Assembly: GCF_030123245.1 (NCBI RefSeq) | Contig: NZ_CP126101.1 | Coordinates: 928,501 to 992,500, forward strand | Length of the DNA stretch: 64,000 nt | Source of the DNA: Lysinibacillus pakistanensis | Lineage (GTDB): Bacteria; Bacillota; Bacilli; Bacillales_A; Planococcaceae | Direction: 5' to 3' | Part shown: positions 6,739 through 15,023 of the stretch, piece by piece | How the letters are laid out: the number at the start of each line of letters is the position of its first letter | How positions within the stretch are numbered: the stretch's first letter is position 1 | Position numbers and translations under genes: made by a program | Notes under the pieces: generated by a model | What the model saw: only the letters and a program-made list of their open reading frames with translations | Database searches by the model: none | Told to the model about the DNA's origin: nothing

Positions 6739-7602
6739 TTATTTTACATCCTTTGACCACTCTATAACTTTCTCTTCATTATTTTCAATCCATTTTTTTG
6801 CTGCTTCTTTAGGATCAGCGCCTTCCATAATATCAAACATCACGCTTTCTATATCTTCTGCAGTCCAGTGGAAGTTTTTAAGAACACTATATGCGCCTGG
6901 ATTATCCTCTTTTAATCCTTTACGTGCAAATGTGCCAATATATTCTTCGGCACCATAAATACCTTTCGGATCGTCTAAATATTTTAAATCAAAAGCATTA
7001 AAAATCCAGTGAGGGGACCAACCAGTAATAATAATTTCCTCGTTTTTAGCTAATGCCTGACTAAGTGCAGCAGTCATGGCACCTGCTGATGAGGTAAGGA
7101 CATGCCAGCCTTCAAGGTTATGATATTCCTTATAAGCATTTTCTGTTGTAGCCATCATATTTGCCCCTGGCTCAATACCTGTAATTGTTTGATTAGCCTC
7201 GTTTGTTAAATCTTCAATAGAATTTACATCCATATAACTTGGGACAACTAAGCCAATCTTAGCCCCTGTTAGATTTTTTCCCAAATTTTCAATTTTATTT
7301 TTATACTTTTCAACTTGAGGGGCATGCGTTTGTGGTAGCCATGCTGAAACCATACCATCAACCTCACCATTAGCAAGTGCCTCCCACATAATGCCATTGT
7401 CAAGAGGGGTTAATGTGACATCGTATCCCAAATTCTCTAAAACCTGTCCTACTACGTGTGTAGAGGCAACTTCAGTATCCCATTCAACGTAGGCTAAATT
7501 AATTGCTTTATTTTTGGAGTCATCGCTAGCTGAGCTACACGCTGTTAATAACAGCATGATTCCCACTGCAAATCCCCATTTTAATAATTTATCGAACTTC
7601 AT
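6739..7602 (-). CDS. Glycine betaine/proline-type ABC substrate-binding lipoprotein (OpuAC-like)
   Basis: 287 residues. Signal peptide with lipobox LLTACSS (Cys about residue 22), then an OpuAC-type periplasmic-binding fold. Tryptophans in YVEWDTEV, SAWLPQTHA and IITGWSPHWIF match the aromatic cage that holds quaternary amines. The family delivers osmoprotectants such as glycine betaine to an ABC importer. Here it is an orphan: no OpuAA ATPase or OpuAB permease gene is adjacent, so it must use a transporter encoded elsewhere or have another ligand. ATG follows AAGGAGAG. The gene has its own terminator shared with the CPBP gene. Confidence 0.9.
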   Translation of the reverse strand: MKFDKLLKWGFAVGIMLLLTACSSASDDSKNKAINLAYVEWDTEVASTHVVGQVLENLGYDVTLTPLDNGIMWEALANGEVDGMVSAWLPQTHAPQVEKYKNKIENLGKNLTGAKIGLVVPSYMDVNSIEDLTNEANQTITGIEPGANMMATTENAYKEYHNLEGWHVLTSSAGAMTAALSQALAKNEEIIITGWSPHWIFNAFDLKYLDDPKGIYGAEEYIGTFARKGLKEDNPGAYSVLKNFHWTAEDIESVMFDIMEGADPKEAAKKWIENNEEKVIEWSKDVK

Positions 7603-7940
7603 AAAATCTCTCCTTACTATAAAGTTTTATGTTTTAGATAAACTGCATGAATAGTTACTTCTATTAAAATAAAAATAATATAAACTAAAAATTAACAAGT
7701 AACAACTTAAAATTAACAAAGAGTTGTTACTTTTGTCAAATCACTAAAATAGAAAGAAATGCAAGTCTACTAGCAACCCAAACTTTTTGTCCATAGGATT
7801 TTTAGGAATGACAGGGAGAAAAGTGGAATGGGAGAATATCTAATGACTCTTCATCAAATGCATTTAGAGAAGCCCAAAAATCCAAATTTTGCCCACATAT
7901 GATAGGTGAAAATGGATACTTGGGTTTGAGGAGGCTTAGA
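7603..7940. other. Divergent intergenic region (338 nt)
   Basis: AT-rich spacer between the betaine-binding gene (-) and ytaF (+). It must contain both promoters, but I see no consensus pair, dyad or hairpin strong enough to name. No small open frame with a ribosome site was found. Confidence 0.5.
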
Positions 7941-8510
7941 ATGCATTGGATATCCATCATTCTGATTGGTATTGCTGCTAATTTAGATAATTTAGGAATA
8001 GGTCTTGCTTATGGTGTGAAACGGGTAAAAATTCCAGTCCTATCTAACGCAGTTATTGCTATTATGTCAATGATTGTCACATTTGTTGCCGTAACAGCGG
8101 GGGGGACGATTGTTGAATATATATCCCCTCATATCGCAAATTTGTTGGGGAGTCTATTGCTTTGTACGATTGGATTGTGGACATTAGTGTCTAATCGTTT
8201 TTCTCAGCAAGGGATTGCAGAACAGCCTGAATTATTTGATGAGGATAAAAACTATATTATTTCATTTAGAGAAGCAATAACACTTGGTTTTATCTTATCT
8301 GCTAACTGTTTAGCAGGGGGGATTGCTATCGGTGCTCACGGTATTTCAGTCATCTGGACAGTGATTTCTATTGGAACATTTTCATTTATTACAGTTGCAA
8401 TCGGCAGCCATTTCGGAAATTTACTAACTAAAACTTTTATTGGAAAATACTCAGCGGCTATATCAGGCTGGTTACTCATAATGATTGGAGTATTGGAAAT
8501 TTTAGGGTAA
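7941..8510 (+). CDS. ytaF: Sporulation membrane protein YtaF / MntP-like
   Basis: 189-residue polytopic membrane protein, about six helices. The paired motifs AANLDNLGIGLAYG (N-terminal half) and ANCLAGGIAIGA (C-terminal half) are the duplicated signature of the YtaF/MntP family. YtaF is a sporulation membrane protein of unknown biochemical role, and MntP relatives export Mn2+. Start 7941 (MHWISII) follows GAGGAGG exactly; the frame extends upstream without a site. The length fits YtaF. It ends with its own terminator. Confidence 0.83.
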   Translation: MHWISIILIGIAANLDNLGIGLAYGVKRVKIPVLSNAVIAIMSMIVTFVAVTAGGTIVEYISPHIANLLGSLLLCTIGLWTLVSNRFSQQGIAEQPELFDEDKNYIISFREAITLGFILSANCLAGGIAIGAHGISVIWTVISIGTFSFITVAIGSHFGNLLTKTFIGKYSAAISGWLLIMIGVLEILG

Positions 8511-8537
8511 TAGAGACTTGTTTAAATAGAATTATTT

Positions 8538-8576
8538 AAGGGATATCACAAATTCTTCTGTGATATCCCTTTTATT
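8538..8576 (+). terminator. Rho-independent terminator after ytaF
   Basis: AAGGGATATCACA pairs with TGTGATATCCCTT across an 8-nt loop, followed by TTATTG. It isolates ytaF from the haem operon. Confidence 0.85.
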
Positions 8577-8617
8577 GTAGAAAATTTGACATATTAAGGA
8601 CGAATTTGGTTTAGCAG

Positions 8618-8681
8618 TTGACATACGTTGGTATCAACGATTATTCTTGGAAATAGAAGTGTAATTGAGAATAATTTTCGT
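8618..8681 (+). promoter_or_regulatory. Haem-operon promoter region with Fur-box-like dyad
   Basis: TTGACA at 8618-8623 is a consensus -35, but the -10 is weak. A Fur-type 7-1-7 dyad TGAGAATAATTTTCG lies at 8667-8681 (consensus TGATAATNATTATCA, four mismatches). Fur represses haem and iron uptake genes in Bacillaceae when iron is plentiful. About 105 nt separate the box from the first gene. Confidence 0.55.
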
Positions 8682-8787
8682 TTACGTGAAAATGCTTTCA
8701 ATCTGAATATTGTGAACGAAAATTTTTTCAATTATAATGTTCTGTGGAAATTAGACGAATATATTCCAATAAGGAGGAGTTCAGCAC

Positions 8788-9387
8788 ATGAAGAAATTAA
8801 TGATGTTCGTCATGCTAGTAATGGTATTTACCTTCAATTTAGGGTTACCACAAGCATCTGCCCAACTATCTGACGGTACTCATTCCATAAAATATCAGGT
8901 TAATAAGCCTGAAAGTAGCTCGGTGTCCATTGCCAATGATTATTTTGTAAAACCAGCAAAGGTCACTGTGAAAAATGGTACGGCGACAGTTCAAATTACC
9001 TTGAAAAATAGTAAATGGATTACTAAATTTCAGCCACCTGGTGGAGCAACCGTAGTAAGTGAAGATAAGGCAGCAGATACGCGAATCGTGCAATTCACAG
9101 TGAAAGATTTAACGAAACCTGTTGTGACTTCAATGAAAATTGATATTGATGATATTAATTATCACCATGAATATAGTGTTGCACTAGTTTTTGATGCGGT
9201 ATCTACTGAAGGCTCAGCAGCGCCAAAAACTAATGATGTAAAAGCTTCGACAAATTCAACTGCCGAAAGTCAAGTGCCCAATCCACAAACAAGCGATACA
9301 ACACCCTATCTATTAATCGTTGCATTAGTGGGATCAGCATTTTTACTTTATAGAAAAAAATTACAATCCAAAACGGAGGGTCAATAA
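8788..9387 (+). CDS. isdC: IsdC-like NEAT haem-binding protein with sortase B signal
   Basis: 199 residues. Signal peptide (1-25, ASA-Q), one NEAT domain (about 28-145), a Ser/Thr/Ala-rich linker, then NPQTS (about 165-169), a hydrophobic helix and a basic tail. NPQTN/S is the sorting motif of sortase B, whose gene closes the operon. The NEAT domain keeps YHHEY, the YxxxY pair whose first Tyr binds haem iron, so it should pass haem through the wall like staphylococcal IsdC. First gene of an operon of seven; its stop overlaps the next start (TAATG). Confidence 0.9.
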   Translation: MKKLMMFVMLVMVFTFNLGLPQASAQLSDGTHSIKYQVNKPESSSVSIANDYFVKPAKVTVKNGTATVQITLKNSKWITKFQPPGGATVVSEDKAADTRIVQFTVKDLTKPVVTSMKIDIDDINYHHEYSVALVFDAVSTEGSAAPKTNDVKASTNSTAESQVPNPQTSDTTPYLLIVALVGSAFLLYRKKLQSKTEGQ

Positions 9388-10886
9388 TGACTAAAAAACG
9401 TCAATCACGCGCAACAAAAATCGTCCTAGCTTCATTGCTAGCAGCATCTTTAACAGTTCCATCATTTGCATCAGCAGCAGAGGTTGTTACGACAAACACG
9501 GAAGTAAAGGCAGGGACTACGAAGGCTGAGAAAGCTGATAAGATTGTCAATTTCCAAATCTTTAAACCAGGTACTACCGAAGCTCAACCTGCTATCAGCT
9601 CTCATCTTGTCACACAAGGTACAATTGTTGAGAAGGATGGTAAGTTTGAAGCAAAATTAACAGTGGTAGCAAAATCTGCGCCAATGATTGCAGGCTTACA
9701 AACTAAACAAGGCGATAAGTATGTAGATGCTACTGAAGTGAAAAATGAAGATGGTACAATTACATATAGTTTCCCAGTGGTAGCTGATAAGTTGTTAGCT
9801 GCAAAAATTCATGTAGTAGCTGAAACACCTAAAGGTCCGATGGATAAATGGTATGAATTTGATTTAAAAGCAGTAGAAAATAAAGAAGCAACGACTACAG
9901 AGGAAAATGGAAAAACTGAAGAGGTAAAAGAAGAAGTTAAGGAAGAAGTAAAAGAAGTAAAAGAAGAAGTTAAGGTCAATGATGTAGCAATTACTGTTTA
10001 CAAAAACGGTACTTCTGAAGAATCTATGATGAAGCAATATATTGCACCTAAAGTAGGCATCTCAGTAGTAGACGGTAAAAACATCGTAACGATGACATTC
10101 CCGCAAGGTCAATATGTTAAAGGATTTACAGTGGAAGGGAAAGAAGCAACTTTAGTAAGTGAAGACAAAGCAACAAAAGCAAGTACGTACTCATTTGAAG
10201 TGAAGGACTTAAAGAAACTTGTGAATGCTCAACTGCGTATTGTTGTGAATGAGCCAGGCGTGAACTATGATACCAACCACCAAGTACAATTTAGCTTTGC
10301 TGTGGAAGGTGCAGTGAAGCCAGTGGTAAATCCATTTAAAGATATCAGCAATGATGGGAATAAAGAAGCTATCTTAGCATTATACAGCAAGGGAATTGTG
10401 AAGGGGCAAGATAACTTCAAACCATACGACAATATTACACGCTCTCAATTTGCGTTAATGATTGCTCGTGCATTAAATTTATCATCAACAACAGATGCTG
10501 GATTTAAAGATACAGCCGCACTTGACGCTGAACGTAAACAAGCAATCAATGCTTTAGCTGAGGCTAAAATTATTGTAAAAGCGGAGAACTTTAATCCAAA
10601 TGGTACACTTACTCGCCAACAGGCTGCTGTAATGATTTACCGTGCTGTAGCGCATGTTGCAGGGAAAGAAATGAACTATGGTGACCCAAGCCTATCCTAT
10701 TATGCTGATGGTGCAACTGTAACAAGCGAAGAAGCGAAAAAAGCATTTGCCTTTTTAAATAAAGGTAAAATTATGACTGGCTCTGCCAATGCTGAAGGTA
10801 AAACAGTGATTAATGCAAACAGTCCTTTAAAACGCACACAAATGGCAAAAATTTTAAATGGTGCATTACAATACATGAATAAATAG
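9387..10886 (+). CDS. S-layer-anchored protein with two NEAT and three SLH domains
   Basis: 499 residues. Signal peptide (1-30, cleaved near ASA-AE), NEAT-1 (about 48-165), a charged KEEV-rich linker (170-205), NEAT-2 (about 205-315) and three SLH repeats (about 314-362, 375-428, 440-499). SLH domains bind pyruvylated secondary wall polymer, so this protein would be held in the S-layer. NEAT-1 lacks the axial Tyr (MDKWY in place of YxxxY). NEAT-2 has YDTNH, with the axial Tyr kept and the second Tyr replaced by His. The nearest described relative by architecture is BslK of Bacillus anthracis (SLH plus one NEAT). The 4-nt junction with the preceding gene implies translational coupling. Confidence 0.9.
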   Translation: MTKKRQSRATKIVLASLLAASLTVPSFASAAEVVTTNTEVKAGTTKAEKADKIVNFQIFKPGTTEAQPAISSHLVTQGTIVEKDGKFEAKLTVVAKSAPMIAGLQTKQGDKYVDATEVKNEDGTITYSFPVVADKLLAAKIHVVAETPKGPMDKWYEFDLKAVENKEATTTEENGKTEEVKEEVKEEVKEVKEEVKVNDVAITVYKNGTSEESMMKQYIAPKVGISVVDGKNIVTMTFPQGQYVKGFTVEGKEATLVSEDKATKASTYSFEVKDLKKLVNAQLRIVVNEPGVNYDTNHQVQFSFAVEGAVKPVVNPFKDISNDGNKEAILALYSKGIVKGQDNFKPYDNITRSQFALMIARALNLSSTTDAGFKDTAALDAERKQAINALAEAKIIVKAENFNPNGTLTRQQAAVMIYRAVAHVAGKEMNYGDPSLSYYADGATVTSEEAKKAFAFLNKGKIMTGSANAEGKTVINANSPLKRTQMAKILNGALQYMNK

Positions 10887-10894
10887 TATTATTA

Positions 10895-10943
10895 CAGCAA
10901 CTTCCTTTCTCACTTCTTTGAGGAAGGAAGTTACTGTGCTTTT
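10895..10943 (+). terminator. Intercistronic terminator/attenuator hairpin
   Basis: AACTTCCTTTCTCA pairs with TGAGGAAGGAAGTT (one wobble), with outer CAG/CTG pairing, followed by GCTTTTC. It lies inside the haem operon after the SLH gene and could limit read-through to the downstream genes. Confidence 0.7.
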
Positions 10944-10967
10944 CAAGAATTTGGGGGGATTTTCATA

Positions 10968-12233
10968 GTGATTAGCAACAAAAAAATATGCCAAGCATTT
11001 CTATTCAGCACTATTTTGCTGATGTTTTTCCCTCCCTGTAATTGGCTTCAGGTCAATGCTGAAGAAACTATAATTGAAAATGGAAGCTATCAAGTTGAAC
11101 TAAGTTTTTCATCTATAGAAGGATTGGGAGAAAATATTTTTAGCGAAGTGGCAACTCTAGATGTAAAGAATGGTCAGTATAAACTAGAGCTAACACTGGA
11201 AAAGCCATGGATTGTAACAGACATCCAAATGAAACAGCTAGATGATGAAATAACTTCCACTGTTGTGCGCGAAAATTTAGTTCAGTTTGATGTCAAAGAT
11301 ATACATCGGCCAATTAGGGTAAACGGTGTAGTATACACAACTACAGAGGAGTCCCTCCCTTTTTCGCAGGAACTCCACATAAATGCCCAAACACTTACGC
11401 AGCTAAATAAGGAGACTGTTCCAGATACAGATAACGAAAAAGCTACTTCGAAAGATACGGTATCTGAGGAACGGACATTGAATTATGTATTGCTGGTAGA
11501 TGGCAAAAATGAGCCTTCTATAATGAATACCTATGTAAATCCACAGGCAAAGATAATAGAAAAAGATGGTATATACTATGCCCAAATGACAATATTAAAA
11601 TCAGCATGGGTGACAGGAATTACTGTAGATCAACAAGGAAATCAGATAGAACCAAAGGTAGTCTCAATTGTTGATAATGTTAAAATTGTTGAATTTGCAG
11701 TGAATGATTTTGAGCAACCTATACGTATGTGGGTTAAAGTTGATATTCCTGAGCTCTCTTATTATCATCAATATTTCGTTAATCTAAAGTTTGATCAGCA
11801 GCAAGTTGCCAAACTTTTCAGTAAGCCTTCTGAAGTAAAGCCTTCCGAGCAAGTGAACAGCGTGAAACCAGAGGTAGTTCATAAAGAAGTTGAAAAGCAA
11901 TCTCCAGTAATAATGGTAGAGGAGAGCATATCCAAAGCAGCTCTGCCAACCCAGCCTTCAGTTCAGCCAACTATGCCAAAGGAGGAGCAATTAGCATTTG
12001 ATCGTACATTTGATGCTCCAACTAAAGACGATGTAAAAGAAGGAGCTGAGGAGGCAGAAATAAAGGAAGAAATCACTACTAAAAAACCAATGCAAGATTC
12101 AAAAACTGATCAGCAGCTTGCACAGCTAAACGTAGTAAAGGTTATCTTGCTTATTGGAGTTTGTATTTTATCGGGCTTACTGCTCGTTCGCCGTATCAAA
12201 TATTCAAAAAAAGATGTGACTGAACAGAAATAA
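10968..12233 (+). CDS. Membrane-anchored protein with two NEAT domains
   Basis: 421 residues; GTG start 8 nt after GGGGGG. Signal peptide (1-31), NEAT-1 (about 35-140), NEAT-2 (about 170-278), a long acidic/Pro-rich stalk (280-385), a C-terminal membrane helix (about 390-408) and a basic tail. NEAT-2 has YYHQY with the haem-binding YxxxY. NEAT-1 has none (FSQEL at that place), as in haemoprotein-binding NEATs. No LPxTG or NPQT motif precedes the helix, so anchoring is probably by the membrane segment itself. Confidence 0.85.
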   Translation: MISNKKICQAFLFSTILLMFFPPCNWLQVNAEETIIENGSYQVELSFSSIEGLGENIFSEVATLDVKNGQYKLELTLEKPWIVTDIQMKQLDDEITSTVVRENLVQFDVKDIHRPIRVNGVVYTTTEESLPFSQELHINAQTLTQLNKETVPDTDNEKATSKDTVSEERTLNYVLLVDGKNEPSIMNTYVNPQAKIIEKDGIYYAQMTILKSAWVTGITVDQQGNQIEPKVVSIVDNVKIVEFAVNDFEQPIRMWVKVDIPELSYYHQYFVNLKFDQQQVAKLFSKPSEVKPSEQVNSVKPEVVHKEVEKQSPVIMVEESISKAALPTQPSVQPTMPKEEQLAFDRTFDAPTKDDVKEGAEEAEIKEEITTKKPMQDSKTDQQLAQLNVVKVILLIGVCILSGLLLVRRIKYSKKDVTEQK

Positions 12234-12248
12234 ATAGGAGATGACAGT

Positions 12249-13172
12249 ATGCAAAAGAAACTGAAATGGTTGCTGTTAATGGCAGCTTTGATGTCATTGT
12301 TATTACTAGTTGTTGGCTGTAATGATAGCAGTAATCAAGAAAATAAGGGAGATTCGAGTGAAAAAGAGCAAGTTTCTGCAGAGGCTACTGAGAAGGATGA
12401 ACAGCGTATCATCGCTGGTACTGTTGTTATTGCAGAAATTATGGATAGGCTTGAGTTGGACGCTATAGCAGTACCAGAAACGGAGAAGAAATTAGCAAAA
12501 CGTTTTGATGGACTACCAACTATCGGTAATGCGATGGAACCGGATATGGAAATTGTGAAATCATTAAACCCAACAGATGTGTTATCGGTATCTACGTTAG
12601 AGTATGATTTACAAGATAAATTCAAGCAATTAAATATTCCAGTCAACTTTTTAAACTTTCAAAGTGTAGATGCGATGCTTTCTGAGGTTCAAAAACTTGG
12701 AGGACGCTATAAACGCGAGGCACAAGCTGAAGAATTAGTGAAGGAACTCCAGAAAAATATTGAGGCTGTTCAAAATGTAGCTGGCAATAAAGAGGGACCT
12801 CGCGTCCTCATTTTACTTGGAATTCCAGGTAGTTATTTAGTGGCAACAGAAAATTCTTATGCGGGCGATCTGGTGAAACGTGCTGGTGGTATTAATGTGA
12901 TGGAAGGACAGGACGCTGAATACTTAGCATCAAATACTGAGTATCTCCATAATAGTAATCCTGACATTATTTTACGTTTATCTCACGGCATGCCTGACGA
13001 AGTAGTAAAAATGTTTGATGAGGAATTTAAAACAAATGATATTTGGAAGCATTTTAAAGCGGTTAAAAATGGCAAGGTTTATGATTTAGAGGAGGAATTA
13101 TTTGGCACTACAGCCTCCTTACAAGTACCACAAGCTTTAGGACAACTGATGGAAATTTTCTATCGAGAATAG
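12249..13172 (+). CDS. isdE: IsdE-like haem-binding lipoprotein
   Basis: 307 residues. Lipoprotein signal with lipobox VVGCND (Cys about 24), then a TroA/FecB-type helical-backbone binding fold. Met in GNAMEPDMEI and His in RLSHGMPDE fall at the places of the Met/His haem ligands of staphylococcal IsdE. It would accept haem from the NEAT proteins and give it to the permease encoded next. ATG follows AGGAGATG. It lies 15 nt after the preceding gene and is clearly cotranscribed with it. Confidence 0.9.
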   Translation: MQKKLKWLLLMAALMSLLLLVVGCNDSSNQENKGDSSEKEQVSAEATEKDEQRIIAGTVVIAEIMDRLELDAIAVPETEKKLAKRFDGLPTIGNAMEPDMEIVKSLNPTDVLSVSTLEYDLQDKFKQLNIPVNFLNFQSVDAMLSEVQKLGGRYKREAQAEELVKELQKNIEAVQNVAGNKEGPRVLILLGIPGSYLVATENSYAGDLVKRAGGINVMEGQDAEYLASNTEYLHNSNPDIILRLSHGMPDEVVKMFDEEFKTNDIWKHFKAVKNGKVYDLEEELFGTTASLQVPQALGQLMEIFYRE

Positions 13173-13186
13173 CAATCTGGAATTGT

Positions 13187-13229
13187 CGCTCGTATCACAA
13201 GCATAGTCTTGTCATAGAGCGCTTTTCTT
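13187..13229 (+). terminator. Intercistronic hairpin with T-rich tail (attenuator)
   Basis: CGCTCGTATCACAAG pairs with CTTGTCATAGAGCG (one bulge, one mismatch), followed by CTTTTCTT. It is the second internal hairpin of the haem operon, between the lipoprotein and permease genes. Confidence 0.6.
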
Positions 13230-13268
13230 ATAAAATGATGGAATTTGAAATGATAAAGGAAGTCCAAT

Positions 13269-14234
13269 ATGACAAAAAAAATAGTTAGTTTTTCAATTGT
13301 AATTGTATTATTACTTGTTTCAGCGGTTTATGCAGCGACAACAGGTAGCATTAAGATGGGCTTTTTCGAATTTATTGCGGCATTGTTTGAGGATGGAAAT
13401 AATCAAATGGAAGCTATTCGGGATTTACGATTTCCACGCATTATCGTTGCCCTGTTTGCCGGAGCGGCATTATCTGTTTCAGGGGTCCTGTTACAATCTG
13501 TGATGCGCAATCCATTAGCAGATGCCGGCGTTATCGGTATATCTTCAGGGGCAGCGTTTGTACAGCTCTTTATAATTTCCTTCTTTCCCGCATTATTTTT
13601 CATGACGCCTGTATTAGCCTTTATAGGTGGGGCATTTGCCTGTGCACTTGTATTTGCGCTGTCATGGAAATCAGGGTTAAGTCCTTTAAAACTCATTTTA
13701 GTTGGGATTGCGATTAATGCTATGTTTACAGGACTAACAGAGGCATTTATAAGTCTAGGTGGCTCTTTAAATACGTCAGTCTCGGGTGTTATTGGCTCTA
13801 ACCTAACGATGCGTACATGGAAAGATGTTTCGACAATTGTTACATATGGTACTGTGGGATTAATAGCAGCTTTCGCGCTGTATAGTTGGTGTAATCTCCT
13901 TGTCTTACAAGATAAAACAGCGAAAAGCTTAGGCTTTCCTGTTGCACGTGCTCGACTAATCATTGCTGCTGTAGCAGTATTACTATCGGCAGTTTCTGTT
14001 GTCGTAGCGGGCGTTATTTCATTTGTTGGTTTGTTGGTACCACATATTGCACGACGTTTAGTTGGACATGATCATAAAGTGCTGATTCCCTTTACAGCAT
14101 TAGCTGGAGCATTACTGATATTAGTGGCTGATACGATTGGGCGTACAATAGTAGCTCCCATTGAAGTACCAGCTTCAACCATTATGGCAATTATCGGTGG
14201 ACCGTTCTTAATATTCCTATTACGAAAAGAGTGA
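13269..14234 (+). CDS. isdF: FecCD-family haem/iron ABC permease (IsdF-like)
   Basis: 321 residues, about nine to ten membrane helices. FecCD signatures are clear: RFPRIIVALFAGAALSVSG, QSVMRNPLADAGVIGIS near the N-terminus and GVISFVGLLVPHIARRLVG in the last third, which contacts the ATPase. Length and order match IsdF/BtuC-type permeases. ATG follows AAGGAAG. The gene sits between the haem lipoprotein and the ATPase (6-nt gap to the latter). Confidence 0.92.
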   Translation: MTKKIVSFSIVIVLLLVSAVYAATTGSIKMGFFEFIAALFEDGNNQMEAIRDLRFPRIIVALFAGAALSVSGVLLQSVMRNPLADAGVIGISSGAAFVQLFIISFFPALFFMTPVLAFIGGAFACALVFALSWKSGLSPLKLILVGIAINAMFTGLTEAFISLGGSLNTSVSGVIGSNLTMRTWKDVSTIVTYGTVGLIAAFALYSWCNLLVLQDKTAKSLGFPVARARLIIAAVAVLLSAVSVVVAGVISFVGLLVPHIARRLVGHDHKVLIPFTALAGALLILVADTIGRTIVAPIEVPASTIMAIIGGPFLIFLLRKE

Positions 14235-14240
14235 CGAAAC

Positions 14241-15011
14241 ATGGACATACAAAATATTATCGTATCACATGATAATACTCGAAATCATTTAGATGGTGTA
14301 TCAACAATGATTCAAAAGGGAAAAATCACGACGATTATAGGTCCAAATGGCTGCGGAAAATCAACATTATTAAGTGTTATGTCACGCAATAATATGCCAA
14401 AGTCAGGGAATGTATCGTTAGAAAACAAGGATTTGCTGCATTATAAATCAAAAGAGTTTGCTAAAAAATTAGCTATTGTTTATCAGCAAAATGAAATTCC
14501 AAAGGATTTAACAATTGAAAAATTAGTAAGCTTTGGACGTCTTCCATATCAAACAATACTGAAAAGAAATCACGAGGAGGACGCTAAAGCTATTGAATGG
14601 GCACTTGCTTGTACAAATTTACTTGAAAAACGCAATACCGATTTAGAGGCACTATCAGGTGGAGAGCGTCAGAGAGTATGGATTGCCATGGCTTTAGCAC
14701 AGCAATCTGAAATTTTATGCTTGGATGAGCCAACAACCTATTTAGATATTTTCTATCAAATTGAATTATTAGAGCTTGTAAAAGCATTAAATAAGGAACA
14801 TGGCTTCACAATTGTTATGGTTCTTCATGATATTAATCAGGCAATTCGTTATAGCGACCATATTATCCTAATGAAGGCAGGACAAATAGTAGCTGAGGGA
14901 GCACCAAGAGAGGTCATCACAAGGGAAGTTATTAAAGAGGTGTATGGGGTTGAGGCGGTTTTTTACGAGGATAAGCAGCTTGGATTCTACATGGTTCCCC
15001 TTGGTATTTAA
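14241..15011 (+). CDS. ABC transporter ATPase for the haem importer
   Basis: 256 residues with Walker [14 protein letters not shown]-loop VYQQNE, signature LSGGERQRVWIAMALA, Walker B ILCLDEPTTYLD and switch His in VLHDINQA. It is FecE/FhuC type and pairs with the adjacent FecCD permease. The S. aureus isd locus lacks its own such ATPase gene, whereas this operon includes one. It starts 6 nt after the permease stop with a weak ribosome site, so coupling is likely. Confidence 0.93.
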   Translation: MDIQNIIVSHDNTRNHLDGVSTMIQKGKITTIIGPNGCGKSTLLSVMSRNNMPKSGNVSLENKDLLHYKSKEFAKKLAIVYQQNEIPKDLTIEKLVSFGRLPYQTILKRNHEEDAKAIEWALACTNLLEKRNTDLEALSGGERQRVWIAMALAQQSEILCLDEPTTYLDIFYQIELLELVKALNKEHGFTIVMVLHDINQAIRYSDHIILMKAGQIVAEGAPREVITREVIKEVYGVEAVFYEDKQLGFYMVPLGI

Positions 15012-15023
15012 GTAGGTGACAGC

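Noticed and set aside
8628..8873. Open frame upstream of the first NEAT gene
   Set aside because: It overlaps the promoter/Fur region and the start of the NEAT gene in another frame, with no ribosome site.
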